NCBI GenBank assembly: GCA_949878535.1
Contig: CATLAS010000040.1
Span: 1-7,177, forward strand
Source: an uncultured Eubacteriales bacterium
GTDB taxonomy: Bacteria; Bacillota; Clostridia; Oscillospirales; CAG-272
Direction of reading: 5' to 3'
Length of the DNA stretch: 7,177 nt
Below the pieces are notes generated by a model. That model worked only from the letters and a program-made list of their open reading frames with translations, was not told where the DNA came from and searched no databases. Shown here one piece after another: positions 6,953-7,177 of the stretch. Both the position numbers and the translations under genes were made by a program. Numbering within the stretch: position 1 is the first letter of the stretch; each line of letters begins with the position of its first letter.

Positions 6953-7177
6953 TTGGCAGCCAATATGAATCCGAAAAAAAATCCAATGCCGTCTCAGCCG
7001 CCTGAAGTTCGGGCGCGTAACTTTCAGGAGGTAGCTACCGGATATATAAAAGATGTTGCTATGGACGAGGCAATGCGCTGTCTGGGATGCAAACATATGC
7101 CCTGTGTATCCGGCTGCCCGGTAAATATACATATCCCCGCTTTTATAGCCAAAATCAAGGAAGGGGAATTTGAAGAG
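6953..7177 (+). CDS. nfnB: NADH-dependent ferredoxin:NADP+ oxidoreductase subunit B (NfnB), 3' end outside window
   Basis: The first 75 codons are in the window; the full protein is normally about 460 residues. It is the large subunit of NfnAB, homologous to the small subunit of NADPH glutamate synthase (GltD), and is often labelled gltA or NADPH-dependent glutamate synthase. The visible part is the N-terminal iron-sulfur domain. Its motif AMRCLGCKHMPCVSGCPVNIHIP carries C43, C46, C51 and C55 in the pattern CxxCx4CxxxCP, expected to bind a [4Fe-4S] cluster. The FAD and NADPH domains would lie beyond the window. The start is TTG, one base after the nfnA stop, chosen from the AAAGGAGG spacing. 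It is translationally close to nfnA and surely in the same operon. A true glutamate synthase subunit is less likely, because nfnA lies next to it and no large GOGAT gene is seen. Confidence 0.9.
   Translation, partial: MAANMNPKKNPMPSQPPEVRARNFQEVATGYIKDVAMDEAMRCLGCKHMPCVSGCPVNIHIPAFIAKIKEGEFEE

Overview
The window looks like a chromosomal segment of a gut-type Clostridia bacterium (Bacillota, probably near the Oscillospiraceae or Ruminococcaceae). Four things suggest this: moderate GC with AAGG/AAAGGAGG ribosome binding sites, the type of ECF sigma factor, the NfnA/NfnB gene pair, and small hairpin-rich intergenic repeats of a kind I recall from such genomes. No 16S or other marker gene is present, so the placement is tentative.

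Left part (1-5427): the 3' part of an ECF-type sigma factor gene is followed, 74 bases later and on the same strand, by a 1,617-codon gene, and the unit closes with a strong intrinsic terminator. The large gene encodes an alpha-2-macroglobulin (A2M)-family protein. It begins with about 33 cytoplasmic residues and one transmembrane helix, where I would have expected the lipoprotein signal usual in bacterial A2Ms. The cytoplasmic stub resembles the N-termini of proteins commonly encoded directly after this kind of sigma factor. The pair may therefore be a sigma factor and a membrane sensor whose external part is an A2M. This is the most interesting point of the window, and the function is inferred.

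Middle part (5428-6108): about 680 bases with no credible gene. It holds a short T-box-like sequence of doubtful meaning, three copies of a CAATCCCTCC...GGGAGGCTT hairpin repeat (two facing each other like a MITE, a third just beyond), and a good extended -10 promoter for the next operon.

Right part (6109-7177): nfnA, followed after one intervening base by the start of nfnB, cut by the window edge. Together they encode the two subunits of the electron-bifurcating NADH-dependent ferredoxin:NADP+ oxidoreductase, which links NADH, reduced ferredoxin and NADPH pools in anaerobes. This operon is ordinary core metabolism, with no visible functional link to the sigma/A2M unit.
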